The notes below the pieces were generated by a model. The model had not been told where the DNA came from. It made no database searches and was given only the letters and a program-made list of their open reading frames with translations. DNA of 56,368 bases from positions 1 to 56,368 of the forward strand of contig CAKZVL010000108.1 in the NCBI GenBank assembly GCA_937922155.1, read 5' to 3'. Origin of the DNA: an uncultured Paracoccaceae bacterium (lineage in GTDB: Bacteria; Pseudomonadota; Alphaproteobacteria; Rhodobacterales; Rhodobacteraceae). Position 1 is the first letter of the stretch; each line of letters opens with the position of its first letter. Below, piece after piece: positions 27,564 through 36,432 of the stretch. Both the position numbers and the translations under genes were made by a program.

Positions 27564-27953
27564 TCAGCCAAGTTTCGCCCGCAGCTTGGCCGGAAGGCGC
27601 GTAGGGCGCCCCTCTGTGGTCATGCAGACGGCAGTGACCTCGGCCCGGAACAAAACCTCATCGCCGCGCCGAACCTCTTGCTCAAATAGCCAGCGCACCG
27701 GACTTTGGGCGCGATGTTGCGTCACAACGCTCAAACGATCATCCAACCGCGCTGCGCCTAGATAATCCGCCACGACTCGCGTTACAGCAAAAACGATCCC
27801 GTCTTCTTCACGCATTTTGCGCTGGTCCAGCCCAAGCTCTTCCACAAGCTCTGATCGCCCCCGTTCAATATAGCGCAGGTAATTGGCGTAATAGACAATC
27901 CCCGCCATATCGGTGTCTTCATAATAGACGCGCACAGGCAAACGATGGGTCAT
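27564..27953 (-). CDS. ybgC: Tol-Pal-associated acyl-CoA thioesterase YbgC
   Basis: This 129-residue hot-dog-fold thioesterase contains YYEDTDMAGIVYYANYLRYI, holding the conserved DTD and Tyr-Xaa-Asn residues of the YbgC active site near residues 12-25. It hydrolyses short or medium acyl-CoA or acyl-ACP and is linked with phospholipid metabolism. It opens the tol-pal set in the usual order. Its ATG overlaps the end of the unknown gene upstream by four bases. Confidence 0.93.
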   Translation of the reverse strand: MTHRLPVRVYYEDTDMAGIVYYANYLRYIERGRSELVEELGLDQRKMREEDGIVFAVTRVVADYLGAARLDDRLSVVTQHRAQSPVRWLFEQEVRRGDEVLFRAEVTAVCMTTEGRPTRLPAKLRAKLG

Positions 27954-28579
27954 TGCAGCGGCTCCAACCGGGCGACAAGGCGCAGCGCATGGGATGGGTC
28001 GCGTGCAACAGCAGGCATCACCGGATCGTAAGCCGCGCGTATGATCGAGGCGATATCAGGGCGCAGTACCGTTTTATCCTTCAGCAATGCAAGCGGCGAT
28101 GCTTCGTGAAAGGCCCGATCAGACCACAGCAAAATGCTTTGGACCGCCTGCCCAAGGGCAATCGTATCTGCATTTGCCTCCTGCATATGCTTGTCAAATC
28201 TCAGGAAAACGAAACACGCCTTGATCGCGCCTTCCTCATCAAAGCGGAAAATCCGATATTGATTGGCCTCCTGCCGGATCAAGTCAGTCACAAGCAGCTC
28301 AAGGTTTGGCACAAGCTTGTCCAGGTTTGGCACCTCGCTCAGCTCGCGCCACTCCCGACAGAAAAACACCATCAGATTGGTCCCAAGCTCTGGATCAGTT
28401 TCCGCCATCTGATGCTGCGCCAATGTGACCACGGCCTCAATCGCACCCTTAAAGACGGACAAGGTCGCATCATCCACGCCAAAAATGACCGGCGCTATCG
28501 GGCGCCCCCACCGTGCGCACAAATACGTGCCATCGGATCGGGTAAAAAGCCCTTCAACTTGTTTTGGTATTACCTTCAT
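27950..28579 (-). CDS. Conserved-looking protein of unknown function, 209 aa
   Basis: This soluble 209-residue protein has no signal peptide or membrane segment. It begins MKVIPKQVEGLFTRSDGTYL; CARWGRPIAPVIFGVDDATL and LMVFFCREWRELSEVPNLDK follow. No family is recognised. It is translationally coupled to ybgC (four-base overlap) and lies directly after ruvB. Its whole 30-base upstream spacer is a copy of the intergenic repeat, which also supplies GGCAAG and the ATG. Its position between the DNA-repair and envelope genes does not reveal its function. Confidence 0.75.
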   Translation of the reverse strand: MKVIPKQVEGLFTRSDGTYLCARWGRPIAPVIFGVDDATLSVFKGAIEAVVTLAQHQMAETDPELGTNLMVFFCREWRELSEVPNLDKLVPNLELLVTDLIRQEANQYRIFRFDEEGAIKACFVFLRFDKHMQEANADTIALGQAVQSILLWSDRAFHEASPLALLKDKTVLRPDIASIIRAAYDPVMPAVARDPSHALRLVARLEPLQ

Positions 28580-28605
28580 CTTGCCCCATAAACTCCCCCC
28601 GGAGG
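28575..28605 (-). repeat. Copy 2 of the repeat, forming the ruvB spacer and a start codon
   Basis: On the minus strand it reads CCTCCGGGGGGAGTTTATGG then GGCAAGATGAA. It aligns with the nrdJ copy (CCTCCGGCGGGAGTATTTTT then GGCAAGATGAT) at about 25 of 31 positions. It fills almost all of the spacer between the ruvB stop (28610) and the start of the 209-aa gene. The ATG within GCAAGATGA is that gene's start codon. Confidence 0.65.
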
Positions 28606-28609
28606 GTCG

Positions 28610-29638
28610 CTAACTCCCGAATAAATCACGCGGCCCATTGGGCGCCTCCAGGCCAAGATGCCGCCAAGACGCCGCAGCCAACATCCGCCCTCGCGGGGTG
28701 CGCTGGATCAGACCCTTTTGCAGCAAATACGGCTCAATAACATCTTCCAAACTATCACGGCTTTCCGACAAGGCCGCCGATAGGGTTTCGACTCCAACCG
28801 GGCCGCCGCCATAACTTTCCGCGATCAATCGCAGATACCGGCGATCTGCATTGTCCAAGCCCAAATGATCCACGCCCAAACGCGTCAACGCCCGATCTGC
28901 AATCGCTTGGGTGACGGTCCCGTCCCCTTCGACCACAGCGAAATCCACGACCCGGCGCAAAAGCCGCCCTGCAATACGCGGCGTGCCACGGGCGCGGCGG
29001 GCAATCTCACGTGCGCCTGCATCTGCGGCAGGCGCGCCCATCATCCGCGCACCACGGGTGACGATCTCGTGCAGCTCATCTTCGGTGTAAAACTCCAACC
29101 GGGTCGGGATGCCAAAACGATCCCGCAAAGGCGTCGTCAAAAGCCCCATGCGTGTGGTGGCACCGACCAGCGTAAAGGGCTGCAATTCAATGCGTACAGT
29201 GCGCGCAGCCGGACCTTCCCCAATCACCAAATCCAGCTCAAAATCCTCAAGCGCGGGATAAAGCACTTCTTCAACCGCCGGGTTCAGGCGATGAATTTCG
29301 TCAATAAAAAGCACATCGCGGGCTTCCAGATTGGTCAGGATCGCCGCCAGATCACCCGCTTTGGCCAACACCGGGCCAGATGTCATACGAAAATTCACAC
29401 CCAGCTCACGGGCCATAATCTGCGCCAACGTCGTTTTGCCCAAACCGGGCGGACCATGAAACAGCGCATGATCCATCGCTTCCCCCCGACGCTTGGCGCT
29501 TTCGATGAACACCTTCAGGTTGGATCGCGCCTCTTTCTGGCCGATGAATTCATCCAGGGATTGCGGACGCAACGCGCGATCTGCGTCTTCTGGGCGCGCC
29601 TCAGGGCGCAATGTTGGATCAGGGTCGGACATATCCAT
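28610..29638 (-). CDS. ruvB: Holliday junction branch-migration ATPase RuvB
   Basis: This 342-residue AAA+ motor drives branch migration with Ruv[12 protein letters not shown] is the family N-terminus, Walker A is [10 protein letters not shown] (61-70), and Walker B is [11 protein letters not shown]. Sensor 1 includes [19 protein letters not shown], and the C-terminal winged helix includes [18 protein letters not shown]. It starts three bases after ruvA. The ATG at 29638 has an alternative two codons later. Confidence 0.98.
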   Translation of the reverse strand: MDMSDPDPTLRPEARPEDADRALRPQSLDEFIGQKEARSNLKVFIESAKRRGEAMDHALFHGPPGLGKTTLAQIMARELGVNFRMTSGPVLAKAGDLAAILTNLEARDVLFIDEIHRLNPAVEEVLYPALEDFELDLVIGEGPAARTVRIELQPFTLVGATTRMGLLTTPLRDRFGIPTRLEFYTEDELHEIVTRGARMMGAPAADAGAREIARRARGTPRIAGRLLRRVVDFAVVEGDGTVTQAIADRALTRLGVDHLGLDNADRRYLRLIAESYGGGPVGVETLSAALSESRDSLEDVIEPYLLQKGLIQRTPRGRMLAAASWRHLGLEAPNGPRDLFGS

Positions 29639-29641
29639 CCC

Positions 29642-30298
29642 CTACCCCTTTGGGGCCAACAGCTTCAAGGCCGCACGGATCAATGTTGGCGTATCCCCGT
29701 CAGGGTCAGCACCTGCCGCCTCCGCCACCGCCCCTGCTGCATCGCCAGGCGCATAGCCAAGATTAGCAAGCGCGGACAACGCTTCCGATTGTGCGGGGTT
29801 CGCCTTCGGGGCCGCTTGGCGCGCCGGAGTTGTAACGACATCTTCGATCACCGCATCATCAGCCTGAACAGCGCCCATGCCGCCCATGGCCATCACACTT
29901 GGCGCTTTGTCTTTCAGTTCAATCGCGACCCGCTGCGCGGTCTTAGGGCCGACCCCCTTGGCCTTAGCCAAAGCGTTCCAATCGCCCAGCGCAATCGCCC
30001 GGCTCACACCGTCCGCACCCAATGCACCCAAAATCGCCATCGATGCCTTGGCCCCGATGCCTTGCACCGACATCAACAAACGATGCCATTCCTTTTCCAC
30101 CAATGTGGTAAAACCAAACAACTGCAAATTGTCTTCACGCACCAACAGATCAGTATAAAGGGCCACAGCCTCGCCCGGCCCCGGCAATCCAGCCATCACT
30201 CGTTGGCTGACATAAACGAGATAGCCCACACCCCGCACATCAATCAAAACGTGATCCTCTGCGCGATACTCCAACCGTCCTGATATTTTGCCAATCAT
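29642..30298 (-). CDS. ruvA: Holliday junction DNA-binding protein RuvA
   Basis: This 218-residue protein starts from ATG 30298 ([20 protein letters not shown]). An N-terminal OB fold is followed by helix-hairpin-helix motifs ([20 protein letters not shown] and [20 protein letters not shown]). A C-terminal RuvB-binding domain ([20 protein letters not shown]) completes it. RuvA holds the junction and loads RuvB. A longer reading from 30358 only adds residues antisense to nothing conserved. Its ATG overlaps the ruvC stop as ATGA. Confidence 0.97.
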   Translation of the reverse strand: MIGKISGRLEYRAEDHVLIDVRGVGYLVYVSQRVMAGLPGPGEAVALYTDLLVREDNLQLFGFTTLVEKEWHRLLMSVQGIGAKASMAILGALGADGVSRAIALGDWNALAKAKGVGPKTAQRVAIELKDKAPSVMAMGGMGAVQADDAVIEDVVTTPARQAAPKANPAQSEALSALANLGYAPGDAAGAVAEAAGADPDGDTPTLIRAALKLLAPKG

Positions 30299-30798
30299 CC
30301 CGCGCGCGCCAATGCTGTCGCCAGATGGCCCGCCGATTGGGCATGATGGGCATGACAAATCGCAATTGCCAACGCGTCAGCGGCATCCGGCCCCGCAAGC
30401 TCAACCCCCGGCAGCTGCAATTTCACCATATGTTCAATCTGGCGCTTGTCGGCATGGCCCACACCAACAACGGCTTTCTTTACCGCATTGGGGGCGTACT
30501 CACCAATCGAAATTCCTGACTGCGCTAATGCCAACATGGCAACACCACGGGCTTGACCCAACTTCAATGTGCCCGCCCCGTCTTTGTTGACAAAGGTTTG
30601 CTCAATAGCACCGGTCTGCGGCAGATGCGTTTCCAAAATCTCGCGCAGCGCGACATGCAAGGCCAACAGCCGGGTGGCAAGATCATCGCCAACGCCATGA
30701 CAAACGCCATTGGCGACATGACGCAAACGGCTCCCGTCCACGTCAATCACACCCCAGCCCATATTGCGAAGGCCGGGATCAATTCCCAAAACACGCAT
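30295..30798 (-). CDS. ruvC: Holliday junction resolvase RuvC
   Basis: This 167-residue endonuclease starts from ATG 30798 ([20 protein letters not shown]). The four catalytic acidic residues fall at D7, E66 (GAIEQTFVN), D138 and D141 ([14 protein letters not shown]), exactly the E. coli positions. It cleaves four-way junctions delivered by RuvAB. It heads the ruvCAB gene run, and the long Tol-Pal to ftsH series follows on the same strand without a clear terminator. Confidence 0.97.
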   Translation of the reverse strand: MRVLGIDPGLRNMGWGVIDVDGSRLRHVANGVCHGVGDDLATRLLALHVALREILETHLPQTGAIEQTFVNKDGAGTLKLGQARGVAMLALAQSGISIGEYAPNAVKKAVVGVGHADKRQIEHMVKLQLPGVELAGPDAADALAIAICHAHHAQSAGHLATALARAG

Positions 30799-30984
30799 TG
30801 TCGCCCTGCTCTTTGCTATTTGTTTTGCCGCAATTAGCACAAAAGGCGAACACATAGAAAGTAAATTGCGCCCCATCGCCCAAAGCCCGATGGCTTGAAG
30901 GTCAATAGCGACATCAAAAATGTCATTAACGGCAATATCTTAGCGGCTATCGTGCTCAATTTTTAGCCATTCTAAAAACACATA

Positions 30985-31007
30985 AGGGGCATGCAAAAAA
31001 TGCCCCT
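30985..31007 (+). other. Hairpin in the leader of the DUF1127 gene
   Basis: An 8-bp perfect stem AGGGGCAT (30985-30992) / ATGCCCCT (31000-31007) encloses a 7-base A-rich loop, 66 bases before the DUF1127 start. There is no T tract on the plus strand. It may be a 5' UTR structure that affects stability, or part of a small RNA. The rest of the 275-base gap between ruvC and this gene shows no other clear element. Confidence 0.35.
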
Positions 31008-31073
31008 ATTCATATGCAACATCAAAGACTAACTGCCCAGTCAGACCCATTAAACCAACAAAGGAGCATGGCC

Positions 31074-31280
31074 ATGGCCACTTTTGACCTCACACGCCCA
31101 GTCGCACGATCCGCCGGTCGTGTCTCTTCCCCGCTGACTTCCGCTGTCAAAGCGTTCTACGCTTGGAACGATGCGCGCAAGACCCGCAACGTCCTTTCTC
31201 AACTCAGCTTGAGCGAGCTCAACGACATCGGCATCACACGCGCCGACATTGATCGTATCGCCCACGGTGCAAATTTCTAA
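31074..31280 (+). CDS. DUF1127 small protein
   Basis: This 68-residue protein has a C-terminal DUF1127 motif (RNVLSQLSLSELNDIGITRA, DIDRIA). DUF1127 proteins are short Arg-rich polypeptides; several affect RNA or phosphate and stress metabolism in alphaproteobacteria. AAGGAG (31061-31066) is seven bases before ATG 31074. The ATG at 31068 is too close to that site, so 31074 is chosen. It is monocistronic, with a hairpin before and a strong hairpin after, the arrangement seen for stress-induced DUF1127 genes in Rhodobacter; regulation here is not shown. Confidence 0.85.
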   Translation: MATFDLTRPVARSAGRVSSPLTSAVKAFYAWNDARKTRNVLSQLSLSELNDIGITRADIDRIAHGANF

Positions 31281-31313
31281 TTTTTGCTCTCATGCCTTCC
31301 GGCCAAAGCAAAA

Positions 31314-31341
31314 TGGACCGCTTCCCAAAGGAAGCGGTCCA
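31314..31341. terminator. Shared hairpin terminator between convergent genes
   Basis: A 12-bp perfect stem TGGACCGCTTCC (31314-31325) / GGAAGCGGTCCA (31330-31341) has loop CAAA. Read on the minus strand the stem is followed by TTTTGC, and on the plus strand by ATTCGTT. It lies between the DUF1127 gene and the minus-strand membrane protein, serving the latter best. Confidence 0.75.
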
Positions 31342-31383
31342 ATTCGTTAAATGAAAGTAACGACGATACCAAGGAAATGTAGT

Positions 31384-31728
31384 CTAGAGGCCAAGACTAC
31401 GGAAAATGCCTGATGTCGCGGTGGTAACCGCATCAGGCTGCATCAACCACGCGCCAACCCTCTCAAACGCAGAACCTTCAGCAAGGGCAGCAACACGTTC
31501 TTGGTACGTGACCTGGCCAAGATCGGCGAGAATGTAAGCTTTGAAAAGGACACTCGCGCCAATCACAAGCAGCAGGCCTTTCAAAGGGAAGCGTGGATTA
31601 TAAACGCGGGGGCGGGCAACGATCAATCCGTCAGAGCGGATGGCATGCACTGCACCGGTATTCAAACGCTGGTGGCTGCGAACAATCGTGCGCAACCGCT
31701 TTTCAAATGGGACGCCAAAGGATGACAT
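31384..31728 (-). CDS. Small single-pass membrane protein, unknown function
   Basis: This 114-residue protein starts from ATG 31728 (MSSFGVPFEKRLRTIVRSHQ), with GGAG upstream; a longer reading from 31821 lacks support. A basic cytoplasmic N-terminus of about 48 residues precedes one membrane helix (LLLVIGASVLFKAYILADLG). An extracytoplasmic tail (QVTYQERVAALAEGSAFERV) follows. No domain is recognised. It is monocistronic. The composition and clean start argue it is real. Confidence 0.7.
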   Translation of the reverse strand: MSSFGVPFEKRLRTIVRSHQRLNTGAVHAIRSDGLIVARPRVYNPRFPLKGLLLVIGASVLFKAYILADLGQVTYQERVAALAEGSAFERVGAWLMQPDAVTTATSGIFRSLGL

Positions 31729-31832
31729 ATCAAACTCCAAACAAAGCGCCCCCACCTCGTTGAAGACATATTTGACCCTCAATTGTGGCAACAATTGGGC
31801 ACAGGCCCTGGATTGAGCCAATTTTAAGAAAT

Positions 31833-32708
31833 TCAGTGAAATTTCCCAAGCGTCAACGTTGTCCAGTCAACAATGCTATCCCGATGAATAAGATTGAACC
31901 CAGATCGTGTATAAACATCGACGACTTCGTCGGCTTGCTCGTTCAAAATACCCGAAAGAATCACAATTCCCGCCTCCGTCGTCGCTGATTCCATGTCTTT
32001 GGCCAGCGCGATTAGCGGTCCTTTGAGGATATTTGCGAAAACGAGGTCATAGGGACCCGCCGTTTTTAGTTCTGGTGCGTCAAATCCGGCAGCAATGACA
32101 CAATTCACCCGTCCCTCTAATCCGTTGGCTGCCACATTTGCCTTCGCAACATCCACGGCCGTCGGGTCAATATCACTGGCCCAGATCGTTTGATCAAACA
32201 CATGGGCGGCCGCCATGGCCAAAACTGCCGTGCCGCAACCAACGTCAATGACGCTTTTGGCGGCAAACCCATCATCGACCAATCGATCCAAAGCGCGCAA
32301 ACAGCCAAGCGTCGTGCCATGATGACCAGTGCCAAACGCCATCGCCGCCTCGATCAGCAATGGGACACATCCCTCAGGCACCAAATCCGCAGCGTGCGAG
32401 CCGTAAACAAAAAACCGACCAGCCTCGACCGGGGGCAGATCGCGACGCACTTTGGCAACCCAATCTTGATCCGGGATCTCAGAAATCTGAAAAGGGGATA
32501 TTTTATGCACAGCCTCTAACACCGAAATCCCGGCAACATCCGGCGCGTCAGTGAAATAGGCTGCGACTTCCCAAAGGCCAGAGCCATCCTCAACCTCAAA
32601 AATACCAACGCCCATCGGCGCTGGCTGCAAAGCTTCCAAACTCTCAGAAAGGGTATCGGCGATCGCCTGCCCCTGAACGGTCGTGATTGCGCTATAACTT
32701 GTGGTCAT
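31833..32708 (-). CDS. prmA: Ribosomal protein L11 methyltransferase PrmA
   Basis: This 291-residue cytosolic SAM-dependent enzyme trimethylates ribosomal protein L11. The N-terminal substrate-binding domain is followed by VPLLIEAAMAFGTGHHGTTL, which marks PrmA. SAM motif I is VIDVGCGTAVLAMAAA, and later family blocks are IWASDIDPTAVDVAKANVAA and YDLVFANILKGPLIALAKDM. The gene stands alone on the minus strand, with msrA 53 bases upstream in the same direction. Confidence 0.95.
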   Translation of the reverse strand: MTTSYSAITTVQGQAIADTLSESLEALQPAPMGVGIFEVEDGSGLWEVAAYFTDAPDVAGISVLEAVHKISPFQISEIPDQDWVAKVRRDLPPVEAGRFFVYGSHAADLVPEGCVPLLIEAAMAFGTGHHGTTLGCLRALDRLVDDGFAAKSVIDVGCGTAVLAMAAAHVFDQTIWASDIDPTAVDVAKANVAANGLEGRVNCVIAAGFDAPELKTAGPYDLVFANILKGPLIALAKDMESATTEAGIVILSGILNEQADEVVDVYTRSGFNLIHRDSIVDWTTLTLGKFH

Positions 32709-32761
32709 TTCGGCCCCCTGAACAAGGCCCCCCGGTTAGACCGTCACAGCGCAAACTGCAA

Positions 32762-33412
32762 TCAGGCGCTGACGCCAATCGGACACGTCACGCCAGTTCC
32801 GCCAATCCCACAATATCCGTTTGGATTCTTGGCAAGGTATTGTTGGTGATACTCTTCGGCGAAAAAGAACTCAGGCGCTTCAATGATCTCGGTCGTGATG
32901 ACGCCAAAACCTGATTGCTGCAAACGCTTGGCATAAACCGCCTTGCTTGTGTCCGCCGCCGCCAATTGATCCATGCCATAGGCATAGATGCCAGAACGAT
33001 ATTGCGTGCCACGATCATTTCCCTGCCGCATACCTTGGGTAGGATCATGCCCTTCCCAGAACACTTGCAACAATTGCTCATAACTTATGACCTTCGGGTC
33101 ATAGACAATGCGCACAACTTCATTGTGGCCCGTGTTCCCGGAACAAACCTCTTCATAGGTGGCATTGGGGGTATGCCCACCGGCATATCCAACCATAGTC
33201 AAATGAACGCCCTTAAAATCCCAGAACATCCGCTCAACGCCCCAAAAACAACCCATGCCAAACATTGCCGCATGCATGCCATCTGGCACCTTCTTTGTCA
33301 GAGGGCGGTTGAACAGGAAATGATTGGTCCTTGGCAAAATTGATGTGGCACGACCAGGCAGCGCTGCATCAGCGTCGATAATTTCGGACTTCTTTTCAAG
33401 AAATGAAAACAT
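32762..33412 (-). CDS. msrA: Peptide-methionine (S)-S-oxide reductase MsrA
   Basis: This 216-residue enzyme repairs oxidised methionine. The catalytic Cys55 lies in [52 protein letters not shown] and [12 protein letters not shown] are family signatures, with a resolving Cys near the C-terminus. AAGGAT precedes the ATG. No MsrB domain is fused. It lies between an MFS gene and prmA in the same direction. Confidence 0.96.
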   Translation of the reverse strand: MFSFLEKKSEIIDADAALPGRATSILPRTNHFLFNRPLTKKVPDGMHAAMFGMGCFWGVERMFWDFKGVHLTMVGYAGGHTPNATYEEVCSGNTGHNEVVRIVYDPKVISYEQLLQVFWEGHDPTQGMRQGNDRGTQYRSGIYAYGMDQLAAADTSKAVYAKRLQQSGFGVITTEIIEAPEFFFAEEYHQQYLAKNPNGYCGIGGTGVTCPIGVSA

Positions 33413-33466
33413 GGCAGATCCTTTTGACTTCCATCAACAGATAGATAGGGCAACTTGGCGTGTATA

Positions 33467-34696
33467 CTACTCTGCTGCTGCAGGAATGGATGGGGAAAAT
33501 ATCGTTTCTCGCCCCGGCACTGGATGGCGTGGAATCATCAGCCCCAGAATAAGCGAGACAATCGCCATACCCGCCGCCAACAAAAACACAGCGACCGGCG
33601 ATGACAACCAAAGATAACCAAGCAAGGCTGGCAAAAAGACCGCCGCAATATGATTAATGGTAAAGGCCACCGCCGCCGTCGGTGCGATGTCGTGTGGGTC
33701 TGCGATCTTTTGGAAATACGTCTTCAACGCCAACGCCAGCGCGAAAAAGAAATGGTTCAAAATATACAGACCAGAGGCGATCAACACGCCCCATTGAAAA
33801 TAATAGACGCCACCATAGGCCAGAAACACCAAAGCCAAACCCGTGTATTCAAAAATCAGCGCCTTACGTTCGCCAAACACCGTGACAAAGCGGCCCATGA
33901 TCGGTGCGGCGAAAATATTGGCCACTAGGTTGATCAGATAAAGGGCCGTGATCTCATGTACGTCAAAGCCGAACTTTTCGACCATCATGAAACCTGCAAA
34001 AACCAAGAAAATCTGTCGACGGGCACCGGACATAAACTGCAACGCATAATAGAGCCAATAGCGCTTGCGCAGCACCATCTTGGTAATCTGCGGATTTGGC
34101 GCTTCGAACTGCGGGTAGGCGAAAAAACAGAAAAGCGCGATGACACTCGTCAGCCCGCCAGCGGCCATGTAAACAAAATTGTAGGAAAGATCGAATGTCT
34201 CCCAGCTGAGCACGATCAACACATACGCGACAAACGTGGCAGCAGACCCCGCCGCCAACAACCAACCCAGCATTTGGGGCGCGCGGGCCTTTTCAATCCA
34301 TTGCAACTGCAACGATTGGTTCACCGTCTCATAATAGTGGTAGCCAATCGACGACAGCATCGTGATCGTCAAAATGCCGCCCATGGATGGAAAATGTGCG
34401 GTGATGGCCGTGGCCACCCCCAGCAAGAGGAGCGACACAATGGCAAGCACCTGCTCGCGCATGAACATGATGATCGCGATAACACCAACCGCGAAAAATC
34501 CGGGGATCTCGCGGACGGTATGCAGCCAGCCAATGTCTGATCCGTCAAAATTCGCCGCTTCGATCACAAAGTTGTTCAAAAGGGCAGACCATACCGAAAA
34601 GGCAATTGGCATGCCCATCGCCATCAGAAACAACAACCCAACGGGTCGTCGCCATAGCGGCAGGTGATGTGCGTCTTGCAACTTTACGATCTGCAT
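33467..34696 (-). CDS. Major facilitator superfamily transporter
   Basis: This 409-residue protein has about 12 predicted membrane helices in two halves, for example GLLFLMAMGMPIAFSVWSAL, VLAIVSLLLLGVATAITAHF, VAYVLIVLSWETF and AVFLLAAGMAIVSLILGLMI. Arg-rich cytoplasmic loops follow the usual positive-inside pattern. The substrate cannot be told from sequence. It is followed by msrA with a 54-base gap. Inward-facing acidic and histidine residues are few, so no ion coupling is inferred. Confidence 0.85.
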   Translation of the reverse strand: MQIVKLQDAHHLPLWRRPVGLLFLMAMGMPIAFSVWSALLNNFVIEAANFDGSDIGWLHTVREIPGFFAVGVIAIIMFMREQVLAIVSLLLLGVATAITAHFPSMGGILTITMLSSIGYHYYETVNQSLQLQWIEKARAPQMLGWLLAAGSAATFVAYVLIVLSWETFDLSYNFVYMAAGGLTSVIALFCFFAYPQFEAPNPQITKMVLRKRYWLYYALQFMSGARRQIFLVFAGFMMVEKFGFDVHEITALYLINLVANIFAAPIMGRFVTVFGERKALIFEYTGLALVFLAYGGVYYFQWGVLIASGLYILNHFFFALALALKTYFQKIADPHDIAPTAAVAFTINHIAAVFLPALLGYLWLSSPVAVFLLAAGMAIVSLILGLMIPRHPVPGRETIFSPSIPAAAE

Positions 34697-34795
34697 AAAA
34701 CCGCAGTTAAGCGGTTTTGAGCGTAGAAGCGATATTTAATCGTCCCGGATAGATATTGTGATGCAGGCTTAGACCTGACTTCGCCCCCTTTCGGA

Positions 34796-36382
34796 TCATG
34801 CGGCGCGTTGGACCGTTCTGCGCGCTTGCTGTGGGTCCAGCCGAAAGCCTGTCAAAACGCGCGCTAGATCCGATGACTCGCTTGCCATCTGTTGGCCCAT
34901 CGCCGTCAACTCTTCGCTCATCGCAGCACTATTTTGCGTATCTTTGTCCAACAGCCGGACGGCCGAGGTCATAACGTCCGCTTTCGTCGCCTGCCCATTA
35001 ATCGCTTTGGTAATTTCGTCCATCATCTCGCTCGTTCTTGACACACGCGCGACAATATCATTCAGCGCTTCCCCAGCTTCGTTCACCAATCGCGATCCCG
35101 CCGATACTTCATCAGAACTTTTGACAACCAGCGCCTTTACCTCCTGCGCCGCGTCGCTCGTTCGCTGCGCCAAAGCGCGGACCTCTGATGCAACAACGGC
35201 AAAGCCACGCCCGGACTCGCCTGCGCGCGCCGCCTCGACACCCGCATTCAACGCCAGCAAGTTTGTCTGAAAGGCAATATCATCAATCATGTTCAAGATC
35301 TTGCTGATCTCCGCCGACGATTCCTCGATCTTATGCATTGCGCTGACAGCCTGTCCAACGACAACACCGCTGTTGAGCGCGCTTTGGTGCGCATCTGTTG
35401 CGGATCCATTTGCTTCTGATGATTGCTCTGCGGTTGATTGCAGAACACCCAGAAGGCTTTCCAACGATTGTGCTGTTTCTGACAAAGTCGCAGACTGCTT
35501 TTCAGTTTGACTGGAAAGCTCAGTTGCAGCGCTGGCAAGCTCTTTGGAATTCAGATCAAAGTGGCGCGCGGATTGCGTGGACGTAGTCAAGACATCGCGC
35601 AACATCGTCACGACAGAATTAAAATCTGCGCGCAGCCCCTCGAATTCCGCAGGCATTTGGGCATCCATGTTCTTGGAAAAGTTTTTGTTCGCGAGGTCAG
35701 AAAGTTGATGCCGCACAACCTCCAAAACCTGAGCGGTTTTGTTCTTTTGATCTTCGGCATCACGCATTGCTTTTTTGGCGGTGGCAGTCGCGCGGGCAAG
35801 GTCCTTTTTCTGTGCTTGGTTATCCGTATCGGCTCGGTTCACCTGTCGTATCGAAAACCCCAAAACGAGAGTTTCTAAAACCACAATGCCCGCGTGCATC
35901 AGCGTCCGTCCCAATGGATTTTCCTCTGGTGCAGGATATACCATTTCCGGCATCAGAAATCCCATCCCAAGGTGGTGAACCGCGATAAATCCCGCACCCG
36001 CGACCAACACGCGCACATCCGCCATCAAGGCGATAACCGCCAACAAAACGAAATACATCATATGCGTATCGATCTGCCACGGATGTCCGTTAAACTCCGC
36101 CGTGAACGCAATGTTCTGAACCAGCAATGCGACCATAACGACCCACTTCAAATGCGGGCCCGGTATTTTGCTGGCGAGAAACGCAACTCCAGCCGCCGCA
36201 ATTGAAACCAAAACAACAAGATCAAATTTGGCCCCGATCAACACCGCACTCAGTGGCGCAATCAGTGCAAGACCGTATGTGAACCAAAGCGCAATTCGCG
36301 TTCCAACTTGATCTGTCTGTGCAGACAACTCGCCGATTTGTTTAGGTATCGCTTGCACCACATCACTCCATCCAGACTTCAT
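34796..36382 (-). CDS. Methyl-accepting chemotaxis protein with six-helix membrane sensor
   Basis: This 528-residue chemoreceptor has an N-terminal block of about six membrane helices (residues 30-180) and lacks a large periplasmic ligand domain. Its short loops contain H100 and H107 ([16 protein letters not shown]) and an HH pair (H136, H137, in [15 protein letters not shown]). A cytoplasmic coiled coil and HAMP-like region follow. The signalling hairpin tip is [20 protein letters not shown] (371-390), intact for CheA/CheW contact. The likely input is a membrane-soluble or redox signal. No che genes are nearby. It stands alone, 50 bases from priA. Confidence 0.9.
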   Translation of the reverse strand: MKSGWSDVVQAIPKQIGELSAQTDQVGTRIALWFTYGLALIAPLSAVLIGAKFDLVVLVSIAAAGVAFLASKIPGPHLKWVVMVALLVQNIAFTAEFNGHPWQIDTHMMYFVLLAVIALMADVRVLVAGAGFIAVHHLGMGFLMPEMVYPAPEENPLGRTLMHAGIVVLETLVLGFSIRQVNRADTDNQAQKKDLARATATAKKAMRDAEDQKNKTAQVLEVVRHQLSDLANKNFSKNMDAQMPAEFEGLRADFNSVVTMLRDVLTTSTQSARHFDLNSKELASAATELSSQTEKQSATLSETAQSLESLLGVLQSTAEQSSEANGSATDAHQSALNSGVVVGQAVSAMHKIEESSAEISKILNMIDDIAFQTNLLALNAGVEAARAGESGRGFAVVASEVRALAQRTSDAAQEVKALVVKSSDEVSAGSRLVNEAGEALNDIVARVSRTSEMMDEITKAINGQATKADVMTSAVRLLDKDTQNSAAMSEELTAMGQQMASESSDLARVLTGFRLDPQQARRTVQRAA

Positions 36383-36432
36383 TTGGTCATGACTTAGGCA
36401 GCACTCCCTAAATAAATGTGACTTTCTGAACG

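Noticed and set aside
28865-30283. 472-codon plus-strand ORF opposite ruvB and ruvA
   Set aside because: It is antisense to two clear genes with intact motifs, and its composition (rich in Arg, His and Gln) is that of a shadow frame.
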